A DNA stretch of 64,000 nt. Source: Enteractinococcus coprophilus. Lineage in GTDB: Bacteria; Actinomycetota; Actinomycetes; Actinomycetales; Micrococcaceae. Both the position numbers and the translations under genes were made by a program. Within the stretch, counting starts at the first letter, position 1. The number at the start of each line of letters is the position of its first letter. This document shows, one piece after another, positions 54,649-63,191 of this stretch. The notes beneath the pieces were generated by a model, which was not told the DNA's origin, searched no databases, and was given only the letters and a program-made list of their open reading frames with translations. The stretch is taken from the NCBI RefSeq assembly GCF_006716305.1, contig NZ_VFOU01000002.1, positions 62,001-126,000 of the forward strand, read 5' to 3'.

Positions 54649-55092
54649 CTAATGCTTCAGTTGGAGCAATTGCTGCTGCTCAGCAATTGCTTGTTGTAGT
54701 GCGTCTACTTTCTGGTTCACTTCATGTATCTCGTCGAGAGCGCGTTGCTCTCGAGGATGAGGCGGCTGAGCGTTGGTGTTTTGGTAGAACTCTCGGATAC
54801 TTTCGGTATTCAAGTCGATCAGGCTTGATAGTTCTGTGAGTCGTGCTGAAATCTGGCTCGTCAGAGCATCATTCCTATGCATTGCTTTTTCAAAGTTACT
54901 TTGAAGGAACCTGTTAGCTCGCGCAATTCGAACTGCTAGCCATAGGTTCAGTACCCCCATAGTTGCGATGATCAGTACGAAGCTGAAGCCAATCAGGGAG
55001 GAAGCACCAAGTAAGCTCCATGCCAACAGTTGGAGTGCAATCGAGAGAGAAATGAAAATTAACAAAAACCGAGCGCTTGCAAAGTATTTCAT
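54649..55092 (-). CDS. Small membrane protein: TM hairpin plus coiled coil
   Basis: Not recognised. 147 residues from ATG 55092, which overlaps the preceding gene as ATGA; ATG 55098 would add two residues. Two TM helices (about 7-26, FLLIFISLSIALQLLAWSLL; about 30-52, SLIGFSFVLIIATMGVLNLW) are followed by a cytoplasmic helical region (SNFEKAMHRNDALTSQISARL, in two pieces) and a C-terminal coiled coil ending VDALQQAIAEQQQLLQLKH. The plan equals the N-terminal part of the methyltransferase at 33302, without the enzyme. A membrane scaffold or polymer-length component is possible. Confidence 0.65.
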   Translation of the reverse strand: MKYFASARFLLIFISLSIALQLLAWSLLGASSLIGFSFVLIIATMGVLNLWLAVRIARANRFLQSNFEKAMHRNDALTSQISARLTELSSLIDLNTESIREFYQNTNAQPPHPREQRALDEIHEVNQKVDALQQAIAEQQQLLQLKH

Positions 55093-56870
55093 GACCATAT
55101 CTTTTTCGCGTTGTGCCGTTCGACGAAGTTCTTAACTGCTAAGTAAATTTTTGCTGAAGTCACATCGTAATCCTGAGATGCTGCTCTATTAATGCCAGAG
55201 CGTGAATATTGACGCCAGAGGATGGGATCCCGATAGATCGCTTGAGCTGAATTAATTAAATCGAAGGTATCCCTATAACGGTAGCCGGCGAATCCAATGG
55301 CTTCATTTAACGATTGCGGCATGTCCGCATACAGAAGTGGAACTCCAAGAGCTGAAGCTTCGACAGGTACCATTTCGTATGTCGCATATTTCGGAAAGCT
55401 CACCATCAACCTTACTCGCGTGAGTCTCATAGCTAGGTCGGCGGGCGACATAAAGGGCCATACTTCATCAATGCCTTTTGGCATGTCATATTTTGATTTA
55501 TATTGCTGGAGGCCGAAGATTTTGGCTTCGGGTATTGCTGCTCTAAGCTTACGCAACATGTCTGGTACTAAGGGACCCACGATTCTTGGGTCTGATAGTT
55601 TAGCCACGTCGCCGACAAATATTCCAGATGTTTTATAGTACTCAGCATACTCACGATGAGAGAAAGTCAGAGTTTTCGGAAGGGGAACTATAGAGCTGCT
55701 AAAGGCCTCATATTCGGGTCTCGAATCAACGTTATGGCTGAAAGTCATCATGGCAACCAAACCCCTAAATCGATCCTGCCAAGCAGACATTACCTTTTGT
55801 ATCTCTACGGTCCGTGTCGGAAAGTGATCCTCAGATAGATTAACCAAGGTCGGAATGCCTTTACCGGCGTGATACTCAACGATTTTGTGGACTTTTGCGA
55901 AGTCAGGACGTTCCGGATCCCCGACATAAACTATCAGGACATCTGGTGAGTCCAACTTGAATACTTTGCGATCGTCAATATCTACCAGCTCGACAGTGCA
56001 ACCGTGAGCGCTGAGCATCTCTTCTGTGAGTAGGACCGATTTAAGGATACCTCCCTTTTTCCAACGAGCACGGTTGGCCCGGCCGATGATCGATACTCTT
56101 TTCGGTCTTCTGGCCGGTAGGGACGGGCTGTATGAGACTAGACGCGGTTCATCAGTTTCTTCGTCTCGGTGTCCCGCAACTTGCGCTCGGCCTGCTTGGT
56201 TTTCTGAGATGGCTGAGAGTACTAGAGGTGCACTATTTGCTTCCTTATGCAGTACAATCAAGTCCACACTGCTCTGTCGTGCCTGTTGAGCAAAGGAGAT
56301 CTCAACTGGAATATCCGCTGTGCTGCATCTGTAATCGAATCGAAACGTATCAGTATGAAAACCGATATTGCTGCAGTCAAGAGCTTCCGCAGTCTGCTTT
56401 TTGGCGAGTGCGGAACGATCAAAGATCCCCTCCGGCGCATCCGCCGGGGACGTTTGTGAGCATGTGGCTACCATACGTTCTGGTAGCCATCCCACCACGG
56501 CCCGCCGATTGTAGGACTCAATTGCGGCGATGAGTTTAGTTACGTGATATCTGCCGTACTGCCTGTTAACATCGAGCGGTATGTAGTATCCAATGAAGTC
56601 CTCTAGAAAGACGAACTTCCCTAAGGGCCCCAGGTCTGGGCCGGAAAAGAATCGCACATTTTTTGCGGCTTGCTGTAAAGTTTCAGGTATCGCCTCGGTT
56701 CCAACTAAATAGACGAAAACTTCGTCCACCTGTGGAGAAATCTGATCTAAGAGAGCTCCCAATTCAGCATGGTGTGTCGAAGTTACTGCGACACCAGCGC
56801 GAACCGTCTCGCGGTACAATTTGTTAGGGCGCTGAATCTCGGTTGGAGTGATTAGATTAGGGCTTTTCAT
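55089..56870 (-). CDS. GT-B-like glycosyltransferase (CgeB-related)
   Basis: 593 residues from ATG 56870, chosen because AGAGGA lies 5 bases upstream; a longer open frame to 57062 has no family support. The N-terminal ~250 residues include a nucleotide-binding-like stretch (VDEVFVYLVGTEAIPETL). From about 258 a GT-B fold appears: RVSIIGRANRARWKKGGILK, DVLIVYVGDPERPDFAKVHK, VNLSEDHFPTRT, and the C-terminal EMVPVEASALGVPLLYADMP donor-site-like segment. Similar in style to the N-terminal module of the protein at 28034. Donor and acceptor are unknown. Its stop overlaps the start of the small membrane protein. Confidence 0.72.
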   Translation of the reverse strand: MKSPNLITPTEIQRPNKLYRETVRAGVAVTSTHHAELGALLDQISPQVDEVFVYLVGTEAIPETLQQAAKNVRFFSGPDLGPLGKFVFLEDFIGYYIPLDVNRQYGRYHVTKLIAAIESYNRRAVVGWLPERMVATCSQTSPADAPEGIFDRSALAKKQTAEALDCSNIGFHTDTFRFDYRCSTADIPVEISFAQQARQSSVDLIVLHKEANSAPLVLSAISENQAGRAQVAGHRDEETDEPRLVSYSPSLPARRPKRVSIIGRANRARWKKGGILKSVLLTEEMLSAHGCTVELVDIDDRKVFKLDSPDVLIVYVGDPERPDFAKVHKIVEYHAGKGIPTLVNLSEDHFPTRTVEIQKVMSAWQDRFRGLVAMMTFSHNVDSRPEYEAFSSSIVPLPKTLTFSHREYAEYYKTSGIFVGDVAKLSDPRIVGPLVPDMLRKLRAAIPEAKIFGLQQYKSKYDMPKGIDEVWPFMSPADLAMRLTRVRLMVSFPKYATYEMVPVEASALGVPLLYADMPQSLNEAIGFAGYRYRDTFDLINSAQAIYRDPILWRQYSRSGINRAASQDYDVTSAKIYLAVKNFVERHNAKKIWS

Positions 56871-57071
56871 ATTTCCTCTAATGATATCTCTCAGCATGTC
56901 TAGGTACTCATTGAACGGTTGATTAGAACAGAAGGTGCCTAGTTTGCTAACAGGGATCTTCGGATATTGGCTTGTCTCAGCCGTCCTTTGAGTAGAATTG
57001 ATAGTAGACTTTAGACAGCAAATATAGTGTGAGTACCATTTCCAGTCTCTTCGTGCAATCACATTGGGATA

Positions 57072-59801
57072 TTACTGCTGATTAGTCGCAAGAAGCTCCC
57101 TACGCAGCACCTCCAGACGCCGGAGCAAAGCTGAGACTGAAAAATTCTCCGATGCATATCTCTGAGCTTTCGAGGCCTGTTTCTTATATGCATCAGGACT
57201 AGTCCAGAATTCTCTGACTAACGACTCGACTTCAGACGGTTCCGCATATATCGCTCCCTCCCCGAAGTTAGCTTCAAGGTAATGGGGGAGGATAACGACC
57301 TTCCCGGCTGCCATCGCCTCAGCAATAGACATTCCAAATGACTCCGTTAATGTGGAGTCGTGAAAGTAAACCCAAAAATCTACCGAAGACAGAAACTCCT
57401 CAACAGGAATCTCTCCGAAACTATACACCGTCTTCTCTGCAAGTGCGTCACTTCCGAGTTTCTTAACGAGAGCATCAGCTCCTCCTAGGAATTTCGTGTG
57501 GAACTCTGAAGAAGTATATGCCCAGTTGAACTCCTGGATGCTGGAAGGCCATTTTAAACTGTGGTCCCTTGAATGACGCCCTACTGTAGGCTTTTCAGCG
57601 AAACTTGGTAGGGAGCTCGTGTATGAGCCAACTAGTCCGGGCCAGGTCCTATCCAACAGGCGGCTTTCTGCCACGAGACCGCGACACAGTCGTTGAGTCA
57701 CTCTGGATTCGGCGATGACGTAACTCTGGAGTGAAAACACCTTATCCAAGTTTTCTACGCTCAGAGATAGATCAAAAACCATGCCCTGGCCGTCCCGGAG
57801 TACGGGAGGATTGTTAACGATTAGAAGTGTCTGTTTGACCTCTAAATTTGTTTCCTGCCCGTCCATGTAGGTAGCTACACTAGGATGCCTTACCACGAGA
57901 AGTTCGATGCGTGCGACATCTTGTAAGCCGACTTGTTCCACGTATCCGTGTAGTTGGAGTTCAAACAGTTTGGGGCTTATCGGTGTATTGGAGGCATTTA
58001 GGGGAGAGTTCATCTGAATGTATCCCACGCGATAACCTGCTTCGGCTGCCGCCTGGATTTCTTGGAGAGTGAGGGAACTCGTGCCGCCGGGGAACCGGAA
58101 GTCGGTCATGAACACAACGTCAAACTTGCCAAGTTCTGCGTTTCGCTTTCCAATTTCCATTGTAGAAGGCACCGGATATTTCCTTGGACTGCTGGGTTTG
58201 AGCAAGGTTACTTCGTCCCCCACCGCTTCGTGCCACTGTTGATAAGCCTTCGAGTAGAGGACTCTTGCTGGGTCCAAGAAGCCCCGGCTCAGTTCTCCAG
58301 CAGTCAGCGAACCGTCGCGAGTGCGCGTAAATGAAAGCGGTACAGTTCCGAGAGTTTGTACAGGCTTGCCGTAAAACCTCTTTATGCGTGCGCGGAATTC
58401 TGAATCTGCGCCTCGATTGACTGGATCCCATAGCCCAATTTGTGTGAAAACCGATCGATGTACCATTAAGGATGAATAGTTAGCTTGGGCGAGGATCGGA
58501 TTATTGTTTATACGTAAAAATCTGAGATCATCGGTGGCTCGGGTGTGGGTGCTGAGGTTCCCTGGCACCTGAGGATTGTTCAGTAGGTGACGGACTTGCA
58601 ATGAGATTTTCTCGGGGTGACTCCAATCGTCGTCATCGTGCACTGTGACATAACTACCGGTTGCGGCTTCGACGCCAGCGTTACGTGCAGCATATGCTCC
58701 TAAGTTTTCTGGTTGACGAATTATTTGGATTTTGGAGCTCAAGGCGATGGCCTGAGAAAGGTAGGTTTCGTATTCTGGGCCCGAACCATCGTCGACAACA
58801 ATGATCTCGAGATTCTCCCAAGTTTGATTTATTAGTGATCGAAGGGCGGTCATTAGTAGAGGGCCACCCTGGAAACTAGGTACTATGACTGTCACCTTCG
58901 GGCCAGCCTCTGCAACGTTTGCCTTACCGCGCAATCTATCTAAGGGTTTTAAATTAGCATCATGGGAGATTTCAATTTGGCTAAAACTTTGCCCCCCGTA
59001 GAGTCGATTTAAAGTCTCAACCCATTCATCCGCCGCTGCAGAGAGCGTCGCCTGAATGGAGTTTAACTGTAGAAGAGCGAACTGTGTTGGCATCTTAACA
59101 TCGATTCCGAATCGTCGTGCATGCGCGAGCTGTTTCTCATAGTTACCTAATTCACCTAAAGCTTCGAGGTAAATCAACTGATCGTTCTGCTTAAGGGAAC
59201 TTTTGCCAAACATGGCTTCGGCAAAAGAGAACATCCGAGTTGCATGCTCAAGGTCTGTTTCAAGCGCACGTTGATTAGCCTTAATTCTGGCCAGGGCCAA
59301 GAATGCCTGCTTGTTCCAGTGGCTAACATCAGTTTTCTTGAGAGCGGGTAACATTCCGAGCCGCTGGACGGCTACAAAGTCATTGAGATCGCGCTCTTTG
59401 AACCGGAAATCCGTGGAAGCCAGAGCAAATGCATCGCGGATTGCGACACTTTTATTCATTAGTGCGAAAGTCTCGTAGTGTGCGTGCCGTTTTTGGATTC
59501 GATGCGCGTATTCGAAAGCTACTCCCGGGGTAGGCAATGCATCGTGGCGCGCCTGCCTCTGTGGTGTATCTTTCCTCTTTAGTCGTGTTCCGCTGGACAG
59601 CTTTTTGTTCAAACGCTGAAATTGTCGGGAGCTTTGCCGGTTTCCGAGGAGCGTGAGTATTGGGAGGGTGGCAACTGCAATGGCGAACCCGATAGTAACA
59701 AGGGGATAAGAGGCGCTAATGAGGCCTATAACAGCGATCAAAACTCCGGTAAGACATAAGACGGCAATAAGGCTCTGCCAGCGACTGAATCCGTTTAACA
59801 C
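57072..59801 (-). CDS. Large membrane-anchored glycosyltransferase (TM hairpin, GT2, GT-B-like)
   Basis: 909 residues. The N terminus has two TM helices (about 9-29, LIAVLCLTGVLIAVIGLI; about 33-52, VTIGFAIAVATLPILTLL), then a helical region (~90-290). The GT2 domain (about 298-520) has KVTVIVPSFQGGPLLMTALR, EIIVVDDGSGP and VHDDDDWSHPEK (about 388). The C-terminal GT-B-like half begins DVVFMTDFRFPGGTSSL and ends with MAAGKVVILPHYLEANFGEG. It is a clear paralogue of the gene at 51972 (shared NYSSLM, WDPVNRG-DSEF, DGSLT-GE-SRG), with the TM hairpin as the main difference. A/T-rich codon use. ATG is not preceded by a strong ribosome site. Confidence 0.8.
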   Translation of the reverse strand: MLNGFSRWQSLIAVLCLTGVLIAVIGLISASYPLVTIGFAIAVATLPILTLLGNRQSSRQFQRLNKKLSSGTRLKRKDTPQRQARHDALPTPGVAFEYAHRIQKRHAHYETFALMNKSVAIRDAFALASTDFRFKERDLNDFVAVQRLGMLPALKKTDVSHWNKQAFLALARIKANQRALETDLEHATRMFSFAEAMFGKSSLKQNDQLIYLEALGELGNYEKQLAHARRFGIDVKMPTQFALLQLNSIQATLSAAADEWVETLNRLYGGQSFSQIEISHDANLKPLDRLRGKANVAEAGPKVTVIVPSFQGGPLLMTALRSLINQTWENLEIIVVDDGSGPEYETYLSQAIALSSKIQIIRQPENLGAYAARNAGVEAATGSYVTVHDDDDWSHPEKISLQVRHLLNNPQVPGNLSTHTRATDDLRFLRINNNPILAQANYSSLMVHRSVFTQIGLWDPVNRGADSEFRARIKRFYGKPVQTLGTVPLSFTRTRDGSLTAGELSRGFLDPARVLYSKAYQQWHEAVGDEVTLLKPSSPRKYPVPSTMEIGKRNAELGKFDVVFMTDFRFPGGTSSLTLQEIQAAAEAGYRVGYIQMNSPLNASNTPISPKLFELQLHGYVEQVGLQDVARIELLVVRHPSVATYMDGQETNLEVKQTLLIVNNPPVLRDGQGMVFDLSLSVENLDKVFSLQSYVIAESRVTQRLCRGLVAESRLLDRTWPGLVGSYTSSLPSFAEKPTVGRHSRDHSLKWPSSIQEFNWAYTSSEFHTKFLGGADALVKKLGSDALAEKTVYSFGEIPVEEFLSSVDFWVYFHDSTLTESFGMSIAEAMAAGKVVILPHYLEANFGEGAIYAEPSEVESLVREFWTSPDAYKKQASKAQRYASENFSVSALLRRLEVLRRELLATNQQ

Positions 59802-60053
59802 TTGGTGCCTCGCTCAATAATATAATCTCGAGTTAGTACTGCAGCTTCCGAACCGCAGCTGTCCTAGACCCTAATCTATAAGCTGCGTATACCTGGGGTA
59901 TAACTTAGATGCGGGGTGACGTTGAGAAGCAACGGAACTACGATACCAGCTCTAATTGGCGGTATAGCTAGTTCCCTTCCCTGGCGGGAGCCTCATAACT
60001 AGAGTGTCAACGAGGCACGGCGAATTGTGGCGCACATTAAAGGAGGGCCTAGT
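59802..60053. other. Intergenic region between GT island and rimM
   Basis: No gene. It is the divergent space between the minus-strand glycosyltransferase and rimM. TAGAGT at 60000-60005 and TATAAC further upstream are possible -10 boxes. CTAGTT (59968-59973) and AACTAG (59997-60002) form inverted arms around a CCC...GGG core, a possible stem-loop. Confidence 0.35.
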
Positions 60054-60608
60054 TTGAGGGATGAGCGAACTCATGACGAAGTGCGAATAGGTCGGATTGG
60101 AAAGCCTCACGGAATCCGTGGCGAAGTGACTATCGAAGTATTCACTGACTTACCTGCCACACGTTTTGCGGTAGGCGCCGTGCTGAAAGTGCAGCAGGTC
60201 CGTGATGATGAAACGGCGTTCGATCAACTAACTGTAGAAAATACCCGCTGGAATAAGAAAGTCCTGCTAGTTAAATTTGCGGAGGTTTCCGATCGTAATA
60301 CGGCAGAATTATTGCGCGATTCGGAGTTGTACGTACGAGCGCAAGATAGTCACGATCAAGAAGAGGGCTGGTACGCCAGTGAGCTTATCGGCTTGGATGT
60401 ATATCAAGGAAGCCGGGACGCCATAAGAATCGGTGAGGTCATAGATCTTATCAACGGCGAAGCTCAGGATCTCCTCGAGCTACGCTTACTGGACGGCCGA
60501 GACGTGCTGATTCCGTTCGTCGAAGAGATTGTCCCCGAGATTGACGAAGAGCAAGGCATTATTATTATCACCCCGCCGCCGGGTCTATTGGAGTTGAATC
60601 AAGTTTAA
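60054..60608 (+). CDS. rimM: Ribosome maturation factor RimM
   Basis: Assists 30S head assembly through uS19. 184 residues. The N-terminal RimM domain begins [20 protein letters not shown], and the PRC-barrel part has [32 protein letters not shown] and [16 protein letters not shown] 60054 is preferred over GTG 60027 because AAAGGAGGG lies 7 bases upstream of it. The TAA stop overlaps the trmD ATG. Normally downstream of khpA; here at the right border of the glycan island. Confidence 0.93.
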   Translation: MRDERTHDEVRIGRIGKPHGIRGEVTIEVFTDLPATRFAVGAVLKVQQVRDDETAFDQLTVENTRWNKKVLLVKFAEVSDRNTAELLRDSELYVRAQDSHDQEEGWYASELIGLDVYQGSRDAIRIGEVIDLINGEAQDLLELRLLDGRDVLIPFVEEIVPEIDEEQGIIIITPPPGLLELNQV

Positions 60609-61318
60609 TGCGAATTGACGTCGTCAGCATTTTCCCGGAGTACCTTGGAGCCCTCGGGCTGTCGCTGCTAGGTAAGGCTCAAAAAGCTGAGCTATTAGAG
60701 ATTCGCGTGCACGATCTGCGTGATTACACCTTCGACCGCCATCGCACCGTAGACGATACTCCCTACGGTGGGGGAGCAGGCATGGTCATGAAGCCTGAGC
60801 CCTGGGCATTAGCTCTAGAGGAGATTCTTGAAGTTTCCCCGGTAGAAAAGCCCGTGCTCATCGTGCCTACTCCATCAGGTGAAGTCTTCAGCCAAGCAGC
60901 TGCACACGACATGTCTACATCAGAGCACTTGGTCTTCGCTTGCGGCCGCTATGAGGGTATCGACGAACGGATGTTCCATTGGGCTCTTGAGCACTTTGAA
61001 GTCCGACTCATGTCGCTTGGCGATTATGTACTCAACGGAGGAGAAGTCGCTGCATTGGCCATGATTGAGGCCATCGGTCGTCTCGTTCCGGGGGTGGTGG
61101 GGAACCCTGAGTCACTCGTTGAAGAATCACATAGTGATGAGGGTCTGCTCGAGTACCCCGTCTACACGAAGCCTTCGTCATGGCGAGGCTATGATGTGCC
61201 CGATATTCTGCTGTCTGGTGACCACGCGAAAATTGCTGCATGGCGCAAGGAACAGCAGGCTGAGCGAACCCGTGAACGACGTCCTGATTTATGGACAAGG
61301 CGCCAAGATATGGCATAA
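60608..61318 (+). CDS. trmD: tRNA (guanine(37)-N(1))-methyltransferase TrmD
   Basis: SPOUT-class methylation of G37 next to the anticodon to prevent frameshifting. 236 residues. N-terminal [33 protein letters not shown], the SAM-binding trefoil knot around [13 protein letters not shown] and [20 protein letters not shown], and C-terminal [23 protein letters not shown] overlaps the rimM stop (TAATG). A promoter for rplS lies inside its last codons. Confidence 0.96.
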   Translation: MRIDVVSIFPEYLGALGLSLLGKAQKAELLEIRVHDLRDYTFDRHRTVDDTPYGGGAGMVMKPEPWALALEEILEVSPVEKPVLIVPTPSGEVFSQAAAHDMSTSEHLVFACGRYEGIDERMFHWALEHFEVRLMSLGDYVLNGGEVAALAMIEAIGRLVPGVVGNPESLVEESHSDEGLLEYPVYTKPSSWRGYDVPDILLSGDHAKIAAWRKEQQAERTRERRPDLWTRRQDMA

Positions 61319-61319
61319 T
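61292..61319 (+). promoter_or_regulatory. Internal promoter for rplS at the end of trmD
   Basis: TGGACA (61292-61297), 16-base spacer, CATAAT (61314-61319, overlapping the trmD stop). Transcription would start near 61326. Confidence 0.55.
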
Positions 61320-61325
61320 AGGTCG

Positions 61326-61485
61326 TTGTGCCTAATGGGTGTTTGATCTGCCGTGGGGGATCAGTTCACTAACGTTGGGCGCCGGGGGACCGACTGGATG
61401 TCGGGCCCGCGAAATTCACAACGCAAGCCTTTGAGCTTGTTGAGGTATGTGGGCGACCTGCGGCGCATCACTAGGAGTAGGCTCC
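61326..61485 (+). promoter_or_regulatory. Structured 5' leader of rplS
   Basis: About 160 non-coding bases with several helices: TTGATC/GATCAG (61343-61348 and 61359-61364), CCGAC-TGGAT-GTCGG (61390-61404) and CAAGC/GCTTG further on. Length and structure suit a ribosomal-protein autoregulatory leader; no known class is recognised. Confidence 0.4.
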
Positions 61486-61830
61486 ATGAATATTATTGAT
61501 CAGCTGAATCAGAAATCGCTGCGCGATGACGTCCCAGACTTCCGTCCTGGTGACACTGTTGCGGTACACGTCAACATTGTTGAAGGTAAAACCCAGCGTA
61601 TTCAGGTTTTCGAAGGCTTCGTCATGGCTCGTCAGGGCACTGGCATTTCTGAGACCTTCACCGTTCGCAAGACTTCATTCGGTGTAGGCATTGAGCGACA
61701 GTTCCCAGTGCACTCGCCAGTCATTGACAAGATTGAAGTCAAGAAACGCGGTCAGGTACGTCGTGCGAAGCTGTACTACATGCGCGAGCGTAGTGGTAAA
61801 GCTGCACGTATTCCAGAGAAGCGTAACTAA
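61486..61830 (+). CDS. rplS: 50S ribosomal protein bL19
   Basis: Located at the 30S-50S interface. 114 residues. [20 protein letters not shown] at the start, [40 protein letters not shown] and KVKRGQ-like [20 protein letters not shown] at the end. ATG 61486 chosen for AGGAG upstream; an open extension to 61447 is not family-like. The lepB genes follow 15 bases later. Confidence 0.97.
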   Translation: MNIIDQLNQKSLRDDVPDFRPGDTVAVHVNIVEGKTQRIQVFEGFVMARQGTGISETFTVRKTSFGVGIERQFPVHSPVIDKIEVKKRGQVRRAKLYYMRERSGKAARIPEKRN

Positions 61831-61845
61831 CTTCGCTTATCAGTC

Positions 61846-62499
61846 GTGACGAAATCGTCAGCACCACAGCGGGCCGGGGACCCTTCTTCACAAGGGAGCC
61901 GGCCCGCTGTCGGCGTTAATAAGGGCCTGTTGATTGGTCTGGCAGTATTCATTGCAGCTGTTGTCGCTGTTTTTGTTTTCCGGGCTTATCACATGAACAC
62001 TTATGTAATTCCTTCGGCTTCGATGGAGCCTGGACTGCAGGTCGGGGATCGCATTGAGATTGATCCCACCGCCTATGAGCAGGCTCCACCCCAGCGCGGT
62101 GATGTAGTCGTGTTTGATGGAGCCGGAAGCTTCTATCCTTATGAGTCGGAGACTCCCACCAAGCGTTTCTTCGATGCGGCATTGCAATTGTTGGGCATGG
62201 CACCACAACACAATGCTGTGGTTAAACGCATCATTGGCGTTCCCGGTGACACCGTCGAGTGTTGTGATGATAATGGACGTCTGATGGTGAATGATGGATC
62301 ATTAGATGAGCCCTATTTAGCCGAACCGGATCTGTCAGCGTCATCGACACCATTCCTGGTAGAAGTTCCGGATAACAGAGTGTTCCTACTGGGCGACAAC
62401 CGGTACGATTCGATCGACTCACGGGCGCTGCTTGGTGCTCCGGGCGGGGGTATGATTCAGAAAAATAAGATTTATGGACCGGTGATCAGCACGCGATGA
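61846..62499 (+). CDS. lepB: Signal peptidase I (first copy)
   Basis: Membrane serine protease that removes signal peptides outside the membrane. 217 residues. One TM helix (about 27-47, LLIGLAVFIAAVVAVFVF), catalytic Ser59 in PSASMEPGL, catalytic Lys127 in VVKRIIGVPGD, and LLGDNRYDSIDSR near the end. GTG start. It overlaps the second copy by 4 bases (ATGA). Compared with the second copy, it has a Cys-Cys in the loop after the lysine (VECCDD). Confidence 0.93.
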   Translation: MTKSSAPQRAGDPSSQGSRPAVGVNKGLLIGLAVFIAAVVAVFVFRAYHMNTYVIPSASMEPGLQVGDRIEIDPTAYEQAPPQRGDVVVFDGAGSFYPYESETPTKRFFDAALQLLGMAPQHNAVVKRIIGVPGDTVECCDDNGRLMVNDGSLDEPYLAEPDLSASSTPFLVEVPDNRVFLLGDNRYDSIDSRALLGAPGGGMIQKNKIYGPVISTR

Positions 62500-63191
62500 G
62501 AGCAGAACATTCAGATCGTCCTTCGAGGAGACGACCTAGCGGATTCTTGCGAGGCATCAGAGAAGTACTGATTATCCTGGCGATTGCGCTCGTGGTGTCT
62601 TTCGTAGTCCGAACATTCTTTTTCCGAGCTTTCCTCATCCCGTCTGGGTCAATGGAAGAGACACTCCAAGTCAATGATCGGATCTTCGTCAATCTTCTTG
62701 TCGATTCCGAGGACAGATTAGAACGCGGTGATGTCGTGGTCTTTGAAGATCACTATGGCTGGCTACCGCCGACAAACGTCGAATCGAACGCTTTGTACAA
62801 CGCCCTCGAAGTGCTGGGACTATACCCGTCGACTTCTGAACAGCATTTAGTCAAGCGCATCATCGGAACATCTGGTGACCGTATCAGTGTCGAGGATGGT
62901 ACGGGTCGGCTGGTAGTCAACGGGACTCTGATTGATGAACCCTACCTTTATCCCGGCGATGTAGGTTCGGATATGGACTTCGATGTCACTGTACCTGAAG
63001 GAAAACTCTGGGTTATGGGGGACCACCGTGGCGCGTCCGGTGATTCGCGGAGTCATATCAATGGTCCGAACAACGGATTCGTGGACGTACCTGACGTAGT
63101 GGGACGTGCCGAAGTTATTGCCTGGCCGCTACCACGATGGGGTACGGCAGGCTCAAATAACGAACCATTCGAACAGGTACCCGAACCATGA
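62496..63191 (+). CDS. lepB: Signal peptidase I (second copy)
   Basis: Paralogue of the preceding gene. 231 residues. One TM helix (about 22-43, EVLIILAIALVVSFVVRTFF), catalytic Ser52 in IPSGSMEETL, catalytic Lys120 in LVKRIIGTSGD, and the C-terminal VMGDHRGASGDSR. ATG overlaps the first lepB stop and its own stop overlaps rnhB (ATGA), so all three are translated as a coupled set. Substrate division between the copies is unknown. Confidence 0.94.
   Translation: MRAEHSDRPSRRRPSGFLRGIREVLIILAIALVVSFVVRTFFFRAFLIPSGSMEETLQVNDRIFVNLLVDSEDRLERGDVVVFEDHYGWLPPTNVESNALYNALEVLGLYPSTSEQHLVKRIIGTSGDRISVEDGTGRLVVNGTLIDEPYLYPGDVGSDMDFDVTVPEGKLWVMGDHRGASGDSRSHINGPNNGFVDVPDVVGRAEVIAWPLPRWGTAGSNNEPFEQVPEP

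Noticed and set aside
56871-57062. 64-residue N-terminal extension of the CgeB-like glycosyltransferase
   Set aside because: ATG 56870 has a strong AGAGGA ribosome site at good spacing, while the extension has none and looks non-coding.
22209-60053. Glycan islands as recent mobile elements
   Set aside because: No transposase, integrase, direct-repeat border, tRNA attachment site or inverted terminal repeats were seen at the edges; tRNAs are far away at 5 kb.
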